A DNA stretch of 64,000 bases from Paeniroseomonas aquatica (GTDB lineage: Bacteria > Pseudomonadota > Alphaproteobacteria > Acetobacterales > Acetobacteraceae): NCBI RefSeq assembly GCF_030409335.1, contig NZ_JAUFPN010000191.1, positions 62,001 through 126,000 on the forward strand, written 5' to 3'. The first letter of the stretch is position 1; every line of letters starts with the position of its first letter. Of this stretch, positions 39,594-46,897 are shown piece after piece. Position numbers and translations under genes: made by a program. The notes beneath the pieces were generated by a model. That model was given only the letters and a program-made list of their open reading frames with translations. It did no database searches and was not told the origin of the DNA.

Positions 39594-39735
39594 GGAGCAG
39601 TCCTCGGTGCGGGCGGGCCGTAAGGTCGCACGATCATAGCCCGCGGTGCGCGGATGGCCACTGGCGATGGCCGGCCTTCGGCCGTGGTGTCGGAGCAGCG
39701 CCAGTCCTTGTAGGGACCGGCCCGGCGGCACCGCC

Positions 39736-40701
39736 TCAATCGGCCCGGATGCGGGCGGCAGCGGCGACCGCGCGCATCGCCGCAACCTCGGCCCGAAGGA
39801 AGTCCGTGAAGGCTTCCGGCGGCAACGGAGCCGGCGTCGCCCCTTCCCCCGCCAGGTAGCGGGCGAAGCCGGGATCGGCTAGCGCCGCATTGGTCGCGGC
39901 GTTCAGGATCTGGCGCAAGGGGGGCGGCAGGCCGCGCGGGGCAAACAAGCCCCACCAGATGCCGCTTTCGTAGTCGATTCCGGCGGCACGGACGATCGGG
40001 CCGGCCGGCGTCCCGGCCGGCCTGCCCTCCGCGGTATAGGCGATGATCCGCAGCAGCCCGCCCCTGATCTGGCCGGCGGCGCTGGCGATGGTGGTGAACA
40101 TCACGTCGACCCGCCCGGCGACCAGATCCGTCAACGCCGGGGCGGTGCCGCGATAGGGCACGTGCTGCAGCCGCGTCCCGGACCGCAGGTTGAACAACTC
40201 CGAGGCGATATGCGTCGTGCTGCCGGGGCCGGAGCTGGCGTAATGCAGCCGGCCCGGCCGCTCGCGGTCCGCCTGGACCAGGGCAGCGATGGAATCGATC
40301 GGGGAATCGGGTCGCGTCAGCACCACCAGCGGCGACTGCGCCAGCAAGGCCACGGCCTCCAGCTCGACGGCCGGATCGAAGCCGGTGCCCTGGACCGGGC
40401 CGATGGCGGCGATCGAGGAGGTGGTGACCAGCAGCGTATAGCCGTCCGGCGGGCTCTGGGCGAGCAGGCCGACGCCGACCGCGCTGCCGGCGCCCGGGCG
40501 GTTCTCGACGATGAAGGGCTGGCCGAAGCGGGCGTGCAGCTGCTCGCAGAGCGGGCGCGCCACGGCATCGTTGCTGCCGCCGGGGGTGAAGGGGACGATG
40601 ATGCGGACCGGCCGGAGCGGCCAGGGCTCCCCCTGGGCCCAGGCCGGCGCGGGCGCCGCCAGAGCTGCCAGCAGGGCGCGCCGCCGGATGGGCTGGTGCA
40701 T
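39736..40701 (-). CDS. Bug/TctC family tripartite tricarboxylate transporter binding protein
   Basis: Periplasmic binding protein of the Bug (tctC-like) family, 321 residues. A twin-arginine-like, Ala-rich signal is seen (RRRALLAALAAPAPAWAQ). The mature protein begins WPLRPVRIIVPFTPGGSNDAVARPL, the family hallmark, and HVPYRGTAPALTDLVAGRVD is present. Bug proteins bind carboxylates and are very numerous in this group of bacteria; the tctAB membrane genes are not adjacent. It is upstream of the M20 and DapA-like genes on the same strand and probably scavenges their substrate. Confidence 0.92.
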   Translation of the reverse strand: MHQPIRRRALLAALAAPAPAWAQGEPWPLRPVRIIVPFTPGGSNDAVARPLCEQLHARFGQPFIVENRPGAGSAVGVGLLAQSPPDGYTLLVTTSSIAAIGPVQGTGFDPAVELEAVALLAQSPLVVLTRPDSPIDSIAALVQADRERPGRLHYASSGPGSTTHIASELFNLRSGTRLQHVPYRGTAPALTDLVAGRVDVMFTTIASAAGQIRGGLLRIIAYTAEGRPAGTPAGPIVRAAGIDYESGIWWGLFAPRGLPPPLRQILNAATNAALADPGFARYLAGEGATPAPLPPEAFTDFLRAEVAAMRAVAAAARIRAD

Positions 40702-40846
40702 GGATCTTCCTCCCCGCCCAGCCTGCCCCAGGCACCGCCGGGCAGCAATCCATCTCGCGGCACGATCCATGCTTCGCCGTCGCCGCCGCGCGCGACGGAT
40801 CGCCTCCGGACCGCGGTGCCTGCAGCCCCGAGCGAGGAGCATCACC

Positions 40847-41407
40847 CTGCGCGTCTTGCTGGTGGACAGTGACCTTGAACGGGCGGCGGCCGTGCAGGCG
40901 GGGCTGGCCGCGACCGGCTGCGTTGTCGTGGCCATCGCGGCAGGAACCGAGGAGCTGACCCGCCATGTCCGGGACACCGGGGCGGATGTGATCGTCTGCG
41001 GGCTCGATGACCCGTCGCGCGACGAGTTGGAAGGCATGCGGGCCCTGCACCGGGACGAGCCGCGGCCCGTCGTGCTCTTCGCCGAAAGGGCCGAGCCGGA
41101 TCAGATCGAGGCTGCGCTGGCCGCCGGCGTCGCCGCCTATGTGGTGGAGGGCATGGCCCCGGCGCGGGTGCGGCCAGTGATCGAGGTGGCGATCCGCCGC
41201 TTCCGCGCACACCAGGCGCTGCGCGTCGAACTGGCCGAGGCGCGGCAGGGGCTCGAGGACCGGAAGCTGGTCGACCAGGCCAAGGCCCTGCTGATGCAAC
41301 GGCACCGCCTGACGGAGCCGGAGGCCTATCAGCGCCTGCGCCGGATGGCCATGGATCGCGGGCTGCGGCTGCCCGTCATCGCCGCGCAGATCATGGATAA
41401 CATTTAG
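40847..41407 (+). CDS. nasT: NasT-like ANTAR antitermination regulator
   Basis: RNA-binding response regulator of nitrate assimilation, 186 residues. The N-terminal pseudo-receiver (RVLLVDSDLERAAAV...) is followed by a C-terminal ANTAR domain at about 125-186 (LEDRKLVDQAKALLMQRHRLTEPEAYQRLRRMAMDRG), which binds paired hexaloop hairpins. The start is uncertain. CTG at 40847, with GAGGAG 7 bases upstream, gives the canonical LRVLLVDSD start. An ATG at 40769 would add 26 Arg-rich residues with no family match. It is followed by a leader RNA and nasS, with order nasT-nasS. It should promote read-through into the nas genes when nitrate releases it from NasS. Confidence 0.85.
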   Translation: MRVLLVDSDLERAAAVQAGLAATGCVVVAIAAGTEELTRHVRDTGADVIVCGLDDPSRDELEGMRALHRDEPRPVVLFAERAEPDQIEAALAAGVAAYVVEGMAPARVRPVIEVAIRRFRAHQALRVELAEARQGLEDRKLVDQAKALLMQRHRLTEPEAYQRLRRMAMDRGLRLPVIAAQIMDNI

Positions 41408-41412
41408 CCATT

Positions 41413-41440
41413 TTGCATTTTATATAGCCATATCTATGCT
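41413..41440 (+). promoter_or_regulatory. Putative promoter of the nasS-nrt-nir operon
   Basis: TTGCAT (41413-41418), a 16-base spacer and TATGCT (41435-41440) in a short A/T-rich island right after the nasT stop. Transcription would start near 41447 and give a leader of about 180 bases before nasS. The boxes only partly match consensus. Confidence 0.45.
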
Positions 41441-41490
41441 TATATCTTCCGATTGCTTAAGTTAAGGCCATTCCTCTTGACGCAGCGTAA

Positions 41491-41541
41491 CGCCGCATGG
41501 TGCATTGCGGTGATGGGGCGATGCGCAACGGCGTGCATCGC
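41491..41541 (+). ncRNA. Candidate ANTAR two-hairpin leader RNA element before nasS
   Basis: Two tandem hairpins separated by 5 bases. P1 (41491-41512) has a 7-bp stem and a loop that becomes a hexaloop (GGTGCA) if a U-U pair closes it. P2 (41518-41541) has a 9-bp stem including one G-U pair and a hexaloop AACGGC, with A at position 1 and G at position 4, the known ANTAR signature. P1 lacks the A. GCATTGC at 41502-41508 can alternatively pair with GCGATGC at 41518-41524, breaking both hairpins. The element lies directly downstream of nasT, whose product should bind it. Confidence 0.65.
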
Positions 41542-41585
41542 AGCGGTTCCCTGAACCACCCGTGCGCTGCACCACGCGGTCCAAT

Positions 41586-41624
41586 GGCGGTCCGCACCTG
41601 GCCTGTTTCGGCTGGAGGACCGCC
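41586..41624 (+). promoter_or_regulatory. Hairpin that can hide the nasS ribosome binding site
   Basis: A perfect 8-bp stem pairs GGCGGTCC (41586-41593) with GGACCGCC (41617-41624) across a 23-base loop. The right arm includes the last two bases of the GGAGG ribosome binding site (41614-41618) of nasS. It could mask translation or form the downstream half of a switch controlled by the upstream ANTAR-like element. No U tract follows, so classical termination here is not obvious. Confidence 0.5.
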
Positions 41625-41627
41625 ACC

Positions 41628-42752
41628 GTGCCACTCGACACGCAAGCCCCTGCCAGACCCATGCTGCGCCGGCCGGTGCTCCGGACGCTGCGCCTCGGCT
41701 TCGTGCCCCTGACCGATGCGGCGCCGCTGCTCATCGCGCAGGAACTCGGGCTGTTCGACGCGGTCGGGCTGCGGGTGACGCTCTCCGCCGAGGCCTCCTG
41801 GGCCGCCGTGCGGGACAAGCTGGCCTTCGGCGCCCTGGATGCCGCGCATCTGCTCGGGCCGATGCCCATCGCCCTCGCCGCCGGGCTGACCGGGGTCAAG
41901 GCCCAGGTGGCCGTCGCCGCGGGGTTGGGCGCCAACGGCAATACCATCACCCTGTCCAATGCCCTGGCCCAGGAGCTCGGCCGCTGCAAGCCGCCGCTGG
42001 CCGCCGCCGCCTTCGCCGCCCTGGTCCGGCGGCGGGCCCAGCAGGGCCGGCGGCCGCTGACCCTCGCGGTGGTCTTCCCCTTCTCCTCGCACAACTACCT
42101 CCTGCGCCACTGGCTCGCCATGGGCGGGCTGGACCCGGACTGCGACCTGCGGCTGACCGTGGTGCCGCCGCCCATGGTGGCGCAGCGGCTGCTCGACGGC
42201 GCCATCGACGGCTTCTGCGCCGGCGAGCCCTGGGGCAGCCATGCCGCCGCGCTGGGCGCCGGGCGGATCGCGCTCTCCTCCGGCGACATCTGGCCGAACC
42301 ATCCGGAGAAAGTGCTGTGCTTCTCGACCGAGCAGGTGCGGCAGGACCCGGAAAGCGCCATCGCCTGCACCGCCGCGGTCATCGGCGCCGCCCGCTGGCT
42401 GGATGAGCCGGCCAACCAGGCGGAGGCGGTGAACATCCTCCGCCGCCGCGCCTTCCCCCGGCTCGACCGGGCCGAGATCGCCAGTGCCTTCGCCGGCATG
42501 GCCGAGGGCCTGCCGCTGGCGGCGCCGCTGCGCTTCCGCAACGCAACCCTGCCGCGCCGCGACCAGGCCGCCTGGTGGCTGGGGCAGATGCGCCGCTGGG
42601 GCCACCTGCCGGCCGAGGTCAGCGACAGCACCGCCCTCGCGCCCTGGCGGCAGGATCTGTGGCGCGCCGCCGCGACCCGGCTGCGCGAGACCGAGCCGCC
42701 TGCCCCTTCCCCGCCCCCCCCCTCGCCCGACCTGCCGGAGACCACCCGATGA
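41628..42752 (+). CDS. nasS: NasS-like nitrate sensor (NrtA/CmpA family, cytoplasmic)
   Basis: Nitrate/nitrite sensor that holds NasT inactive, 374 residues. It is a paralogue of the NrtA-type binding protein encoded next (shared LTDAAPLLIAQE, HNYLLRHWLAMGG, VPPPMVAQRLLDGAIDGFCAGEPW) but lacks a signal peptide, as expected of a cytoplasmic NasS. It starts with GTG behind GGAGG. The final codons overlap nrtA (ATGA). The Pro-rich tail is specific to this protein. Confidence 0.88.
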   Translation: MPLDTQAPARPMLRRPVLRTLRLGFVPLTDAAPLLIAQELGLFDAVGLRVTLSAEASWAAVRDKLAFGALDAAHLLGPMPIALAAGLTGVKAQVAVAAGLGANGNTITLSNALAQELGRCKPPLAAAAFAALVRRRAQQGRRPLTLAVVFPFSSHNYLLRHWLAMGGLDPDCDLRLTVVPPPMVAQRLLDGAIDGFCAGEPWGSHAAALGAGRIALSSGDIWPNHPEKVLCFSTEQVRQDPESAIACTAAVIGAARWLDEPANQAEAVNILRRRAFPRLDRAEIASAFAGMAEGLPLAAPLRFRNATLPRRDQAAWWLGQMRRWGHLPAEVSDSTALAPWRQDLWRAAATRLRETEPPAPSPPPPSPDLPETTR

Positions 42753-44014
42753 GCCTCACCCGCCGCAAAGCCATCCTCGCCACGGCGTCGCTCCTCGCCG
42801 CCGCCCGCGCCGCCACCCCGCGCGGCGCCTTCGCGCAAGCCGCGACCGCGCCGGAGGTGAGGAAGGCGACGCTCGGCTATATCGCGCTGACCGACGCCAG
42901 CCCGCTGATCATCGCCAAGGAGAAGGGCTTCTTCGCCAAGCACGGCATGCCCGAGGTCGAGGTCTCGAAGCAGGCGAGCTGGGGCGCGACGCGGGACAAC
43001 CTGGTGCTGGGCGGGGAGCGGGGCGGGATCGACGGCGCGCATATCCTCACGCCGATGCCCTATCTGATGACGACGGGGCGCATTACCCAGAACAACCAGC
43101 CGGTACCGATGGTGATCCTGGCGCGGCTGAACACCAATGGCCAGGCGATCTCGGTGGCGGAGAAGCACAAGGCGCTCGGCGCCCGGCTGCATGCCTCGCC
43201 GCTGAAGCGCGCGCTGAACCAGGACAGCAAGGTCGCCATGACCTTCCGCGGCGGCACCCACGACCTGTGGCTCCGCTACTGGCTGGCCGCCGGCGGAATC
43301 GACCCGGACAAGGACGTGCAGACCATCGTCGTGCCGCCGCCGCAGATGGTGGCCAACATGAAGGTCGGCACCATGGATGCCTTCTGCGTCGGCGAGCCCT
43401 GGAACGACCAGCTGGTGAACCAGAAGCTCGGCTATTCCGCGCTGACCACCGGCGAGCTGTGGCGCGACCATCCGGAGAAGTCGCTGGGGATGCGCGCCGA
43501 ATGGGTGGAGCGGCACCCGAATGCGGCGGTGGCGCTGACGGCTGCGGTGATCGAGGCGGCGCGCTGGTGCGACGAGCCGGCGAACAAGGCGGAGATGTGC
43601 GCCATCATCGGCCGCCGCGCCTGGTTCAACGTGCCGGTGGCAGACATCCTCAACCGCAGCCTAGGCAACATCGACTACGGCGATGGCCGCAAGGTCGAAG
43701 GCAGCCCACTGCTGATGAAGTTCTGGCGCGACCACGCCAGCTACCCCTTCCCCAGCCATGACCTCTGGTTCCTCACCGAGGATATCCGCTGGGGCGTGCT
43801 GCCGGAGGCGACCGATACCAAGGCGCTGGTGGCGCAGGTGAACCGCCAGGCGGTCTGGCGCGCGGCGGCCGAGCGGGCGGGCGTGCCGGCCGCCGAGACG
43901 CCAGGCGGCACCAGCCGCGGCCGCGAGACCTTCTTCGACGGCAAGGTCTTCGATCCCGAAAATCCGGCCGCCTATCTCGCCTCCCTGTCCATCAAGAAGC
44001 TCGCGGGAGCCTGA
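42749..44014 (+). CDS. nrtA: Nitrate ABC transporter substrate-binding protein (NrtA type)
   Basis: Periplasmic nitrate-binding protein, 421 residues. The twin-arginine signal is SLTRRKAILATASLLAAARA, then AQA. The mature part has the NrtA features ITLTDASPLIIAKEKGFF-like (YIALTDASPLIIAKEKGFFAKHG), MTFRGGTHDLWLRYWLAAGGI and MVANMKVGTMDAFCVGEPWN. It is coupled to nasS by a 4-base overlap and followed 2 bases later by the permease gene. Confidence 0.95.
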   Translation: MSLTRRKAILATASLLAAARAATPRGAFAQAATAPEVRKATLGYIALTDASPLIIAKEKGFFAKHGMPEVEVSKQASWGATRDNLVLGGERGGIDGAHILTPMPYLMTTGRITQNNQPVPMVILARLNTNGQAISVAEKHKALGARLHASPLKRALNQDSKVAMTFRGGTHDLWLRYWLAAGGIDPDKDVQTIVVPPPQMVANMKVGTMDAFCVGEPWNDQLVNQKLGYSALTTGELWRDHPEKSLGMRAEWVERHPNAAVALTAAVIEAARWCDEPANKAEMCAIIGRRAWFNVPVADILNRSLGNIDYGDGRKVEGSPLLMKFWRDHASYPFPSHDLWFLTEDIRWGVLPEATDTKALVAQVNRQAVWRAAAERAGVPAAETPGGTSRGRETFFDGKVFDPENPAAYLASLSIKKLAGA

Positions 44015-44016
44015 GC

Positions 44017-44880
44017 ATGACCATGCAAGGATCGAAGCCGGCAGCGCTCCCGCCGGTCGTCTCCACCCCGGTCTTCGCGGCGATGCCGAAGGTCTCCCGC
44101 CTCCGGCCCATCATCGCCCAGGTGCTGCCGCCGCTGCTGGTGCTGGCGGTGCTGATCGCTGCCTGGCAGTTCCTCGCCAGCGGGCCGAACGCGACCCTGC
44201 CGCCGCCGACCAAGGTCTGGGCCGATGCGCGGGACCTGATCGTCGACCCCTTCTACGACCGGGGCGGGCTGGACAAGGGACTGTTCTGGCATCTGCTGGC
44301 GAGCTTGCAGCGCGTGGCGCTCGGCTTCGCGCTGGCCGCCGTCGCCGGCATCCTGCTGGGACTGCTGGTCGGGACTTCCGACTTCGCCATGCGCGGGCTC
44401 GACCCCATCTTCCAGGTGTTGCGGACGGTGCCGCCGCTCGCCTGGCTGCCGCTGGCGCTGGCCGCCTTCCGGGAGGCGCAGCCCTCCGCGATCTTCGTGA
44501 TCTTCATCACCTCGATCTGGCCAATCATCATCAATACCGCGGTCGGCGTGCGCAACGTGCCGCAGGACTACCGCAACGTCGCCGCCGTCATCCGCCTGCG
44601 TGGCCCGGCCTTCTTCTGGAAGATCGTGCTGCCGGCGGCGGCGCCCTACATCTTCACCGGGCTCAAGATCGGCATCGGCCTGTCCTGGCTGGCGATCATC
44701 GCGGCCGAGATGCTGATCGGCGGCGTCGGCATCGGCTTCTTCATTTGGGATGCCTGGAACAGCTCCAACCTCTCCGACATCATCGTGGCGCTCACCTATG
44801 TCGGGCTGGTCGGTTTCGCGCTGGACCGGATCGTGGCGCTGGCCGGCCGCTTCGCCACCCGCGGCACCTCGGCCTCGTAA
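44017..44880 (+). CDS. nrtB: Nitrate ABC transporter permease (NrtB type)
   Basis: Inner-membrane permease, 287 residues, about six hydrophobic segments. The N-terminus is polar, then ILPPLLVLAVLIAAWQFL-like. The family motif is FFWKIVLPAAAPYIFTGLKIGIGLSWLAIIAAEML, and the ABC-contact loop NVAAVIRLRGPAFFWKIVLP is present. It is the membrane partner of the NrtA-type protein and the ATPase that follows 14 bases later. Confidence 0.94.
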   Translation: MTMQGSKPAALPPVVSTPVFAAMPKVSRLRPIIAQVLPPLLVLAVLIAAWQFLASGPNATLPPPTKVWADARDLIVDPFYDRGGLDKGLFWHLLASLQRVALGFALAAVAGILLGLLVGTSDFAMRGLDPIFQVLRTVPPLAWLPLALAAFREAQPSAIFVIFITSIWPIIINTAVGVRNVPQDYRNVAAVIRLRGPAFFWKIVLPAAAPYIFTGLKIGIGLSWLAIIAAEMLIGGVGIGFFIWDAWNSSNLSDIIVALTYVGLVGFALDRIVALAGRFATRGTSAS

Positions 44881-44894
44881 AGGAGAGCAGGATC

Positions 44895-45689
44895 ATGGAA
44901 CGCTTCCTCGAGATCTCCCAGTTGTCGGTAGCCTTCCCCAAGGCGCCGGTGCCGGTGCTGCGGGAGATCGACCTGCAGATCGCCCGCGGCGAATACGTCG
45001 CCGTCATCGGCCATAGCGGCTGCGGCAAGTCCACTTTGCTGAACGTCATCGCCGGGCTGCTGCCGGCAACCGCCGGCGGCGTGGTGCTGGAAGGCCGCGA
45101 AATCGACGGCCCCGGCCCGGACCGCGCCGTGGTCTTCCAGAACCACAGCCTGCTGCCCTGGCTGACCTGCTACGAGAACGTCAGGCTGGCGGTCGACCAG
45201 ACCCTGTCCAGGGCGATGTCGCGCGCCAAGCGGCATGAGTGGGTGCTGGAGAACCTGGCGCTGGTGCGGATGACGGCGGCGAAGGACAAGCGGCCGAACG
45301 AGATCTCGGGCGGGATGAAGCAGCGCATCGGCATCGCCCGGGCGCTGTCGATGAAGCCGAAGGTGCTGCTGCTGGACGAGCCCTTCGGTGCGCTGGATGC
45401 GCTGACCCGGGCGCATCTGCAGGACCAGGTGATGGCGATCCATGCGAGCCTGGGCACCACCGTGGTCATGATCACCCATGACGTGGACGAGGCGGTGCTG
45501 CTCTCCGATCGCATCGTCATGCTGACCAATGGGCCGAACGCCCGGGTCGGCGAAATCCTGGATGTGGATTTGCCGCGGCCGCGCGACCGGCTGGCGCTGG
45601 CGGCCGATCTGCGTTTCGTCGCGGCGCGGACGGCGGTGCTGGAATTCCTCCACGCCCGGCACACCAACCCGGCGCTGGCGGCGGCCTGA
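44895..45689 (+). CDS. Nitrate ABC transporter ATP-binding protein (NrtD type)
   Basis: ATPase subunit, 264 residues. Walker A is GHSGCGKST (near 42-50), signature ISGGMKQR, Walker B VLLLDEP, and switch His in MITHDVDEAVLL. The length equals NrtD and lacks the binding-protein-like extension of NrtC, so one ATPase probably works as a homodimer. GAGAGCAGGATC precedes the start. It is followed 8 bases later by the FAD-dependent oxidoreductase. Confidence 0.93.
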   Translation: MERFLEISQLSVAFPKAPVPVLREIDLQIARGEYVAVIGHSGCGKSTLLNVIAGLLPATAGGVVLEGREIDGPGPDRAVVFQNHSLLPWLTCYENVRLAVDQTLSRAMSRAKRHEWVLENLALVRMTAAKDKRPNEISGGMKQRIGIARALSMKPKVLLLDEPFGALDALTRAHLQDQVMAIHASLGTTVVMITHDVDEAVLLSDRIVMLTNGPNARVGEILDVDLPRPRDRLALAADLRFVAARTAVLEFLHARHTNPALAAA

Positions 45690-45697
45690 GCGACGCC

Positions 45698-46897
45698 ATG
45701 CGCCTCCTCGTCATCGGCGCCGGCCCGGCCGGCACCCGCTGCGCCGTGCGGCTTGCGGAACGGTTGCCCGCTTCGGCCGTGACCCTGGCCGGGGCGGAAG
45801 CCGCGCTGCCCTATGACCGGGTGGCGCTGTCGAAGCTGCTGGCCGGCGATGCCACCATGGAGGGGCTGATCACCCATCCGCTGGCGCTGCTGCGCGGCTT
45901 GGGGATCGTCTACCGTCCGGCGACGCCGATCGCCGCCATCGACCGTGCCGCCAGCGAGGCCGTCACCACCCGCGGCGAGCGGCTGGGCTACGACCGGCTG
46001 GTGCTGGCGACCGGCTCCTCGGCCATCCGACTGCCGCTGCCAGGGGCCGCGCTGCCGGGAGTGGTGCTCTACCGGGACATGGACGACGTGCGGGCGATGC
46101 TGCGGGCCGCGGCCGGCGGCGGCGCGGCGGTCGTCATCGGCGGCGGGCTGCTGGGGCTGGAGGCGGCGGTCGGGCTGGCCGCGCGGGGGATGAAGGTCAC
46201 GGTCGTGCATGCGGTGGGCTGGCCGATGGAGCGGCAGCTGGACCCTGCGGCGGGGGCGCTGCTGACCCGGCGCCTCGGCCTGCGCGGCATCCACTTCGCC
46301 ATGCCGGCCAGCACCGTGGGCATCGAGGGCGATACCCGCGCGACCGGCGTACGGCTCTCCGACGGGCGCGTGGTGCCGGCCAGCCTGGTCGTCATGGCGG
46401 TCGGTATCCGGCCGAGCGTGGCGCTGGCGCGGGAGGCCGGGCTGCCGGTCGGCCGGGCCATCACGGTGGATGATGCAATGCGGACCGCGGACCCAGCCAT
46501 CCATGCGATCGGCGAATGCGCCGAGCATCAGGGGCGCTGCATCGGCCTGGTGGCACCGGCGCTGGAGCAGGCGGAGATCGCCGCCCGGGCCATCGCCGGG
46601 GTGGCCTGCGCCTGGGCGCCGCGGGCCGAATCGGCCGCGTTGAAGGTCTCTGGCACCGCGGTCTGGTCGGCGGGCGACATCGCCACCGCGGGCGATGACT
46701 GCATCGTGCTGCGCGATGATGCGGAGGAGCGCTACCGGCGGCTCTCGCTGCGCGACGGCCGGCTGGTCGGCGCGGTGCTCTATGGCGACACCGCGGATGC
46801 CGGCTTCTACCTCGATCTCATCACCTCCCGCCGCAGCGTGGCGGGGTTCCGGTCGGTGCTGCCCTTCGGCCCGGCCTTCGTGCGGGAGGCCGCGTGA
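45698..46897 (+). CDS. NAD(P)/FAD-dependent oxidoreductase of the nas operon
   Basis: Flavoprotein, 399 residues, of the nitrite reductase/rubredoxin reductase-like pyridine nucleotide-disulfide oxidoreductase family. The FAD-binding VIGAGPAGTRCA is at residues 5-16, the NAD(P)-binding VIGGGLLGLEAA near 146, and a second FAD motif in HAIGECAEH. It resembles the FAD part of NirB and of NasB-type electron donors. The position before nitrite and nitrate reductase genes suggests it feeds electrons to one of them, perhaps the [2Fe-2S] tail of the nitrate reductase. It is coupled to the nitrite reductase by overlapping TGATG. Confidence 0.88.
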   Translation: MRLLVIGAGPAGTRCAVRLAERLPASAVTLAGAEAALPYDRVALSKLLAGDATMEGLITHPLALLRGLGIVYRPATPIAAIDRAASEAVTTRGERLGYDRLVLATGSSAIRLPLPGAALPGVVLYRDMDDVRAMLRAAAGGGAAVVIGGGLLGLEAAVGLAARGMKVTVVHAVGWPMERQLDPAAGALLTRRLGLRGIHFAMPASTVGIEGDTRATGVRLSDGRVVPASLVVMAVGIRPSVALAREAGLPVGRAITVDDAMRTADPAIHAIGECAEHQGRCIGLVAPALEQAEIAARAIAGVACAWAPRAESAALKVSGTAVWSAGDIATAGDDCIVLRDDAEERYRRLSLRDGRLVGAVLYGDTADAGFYLDLITSRRSVAGFRSVLPFGPAFVREAA

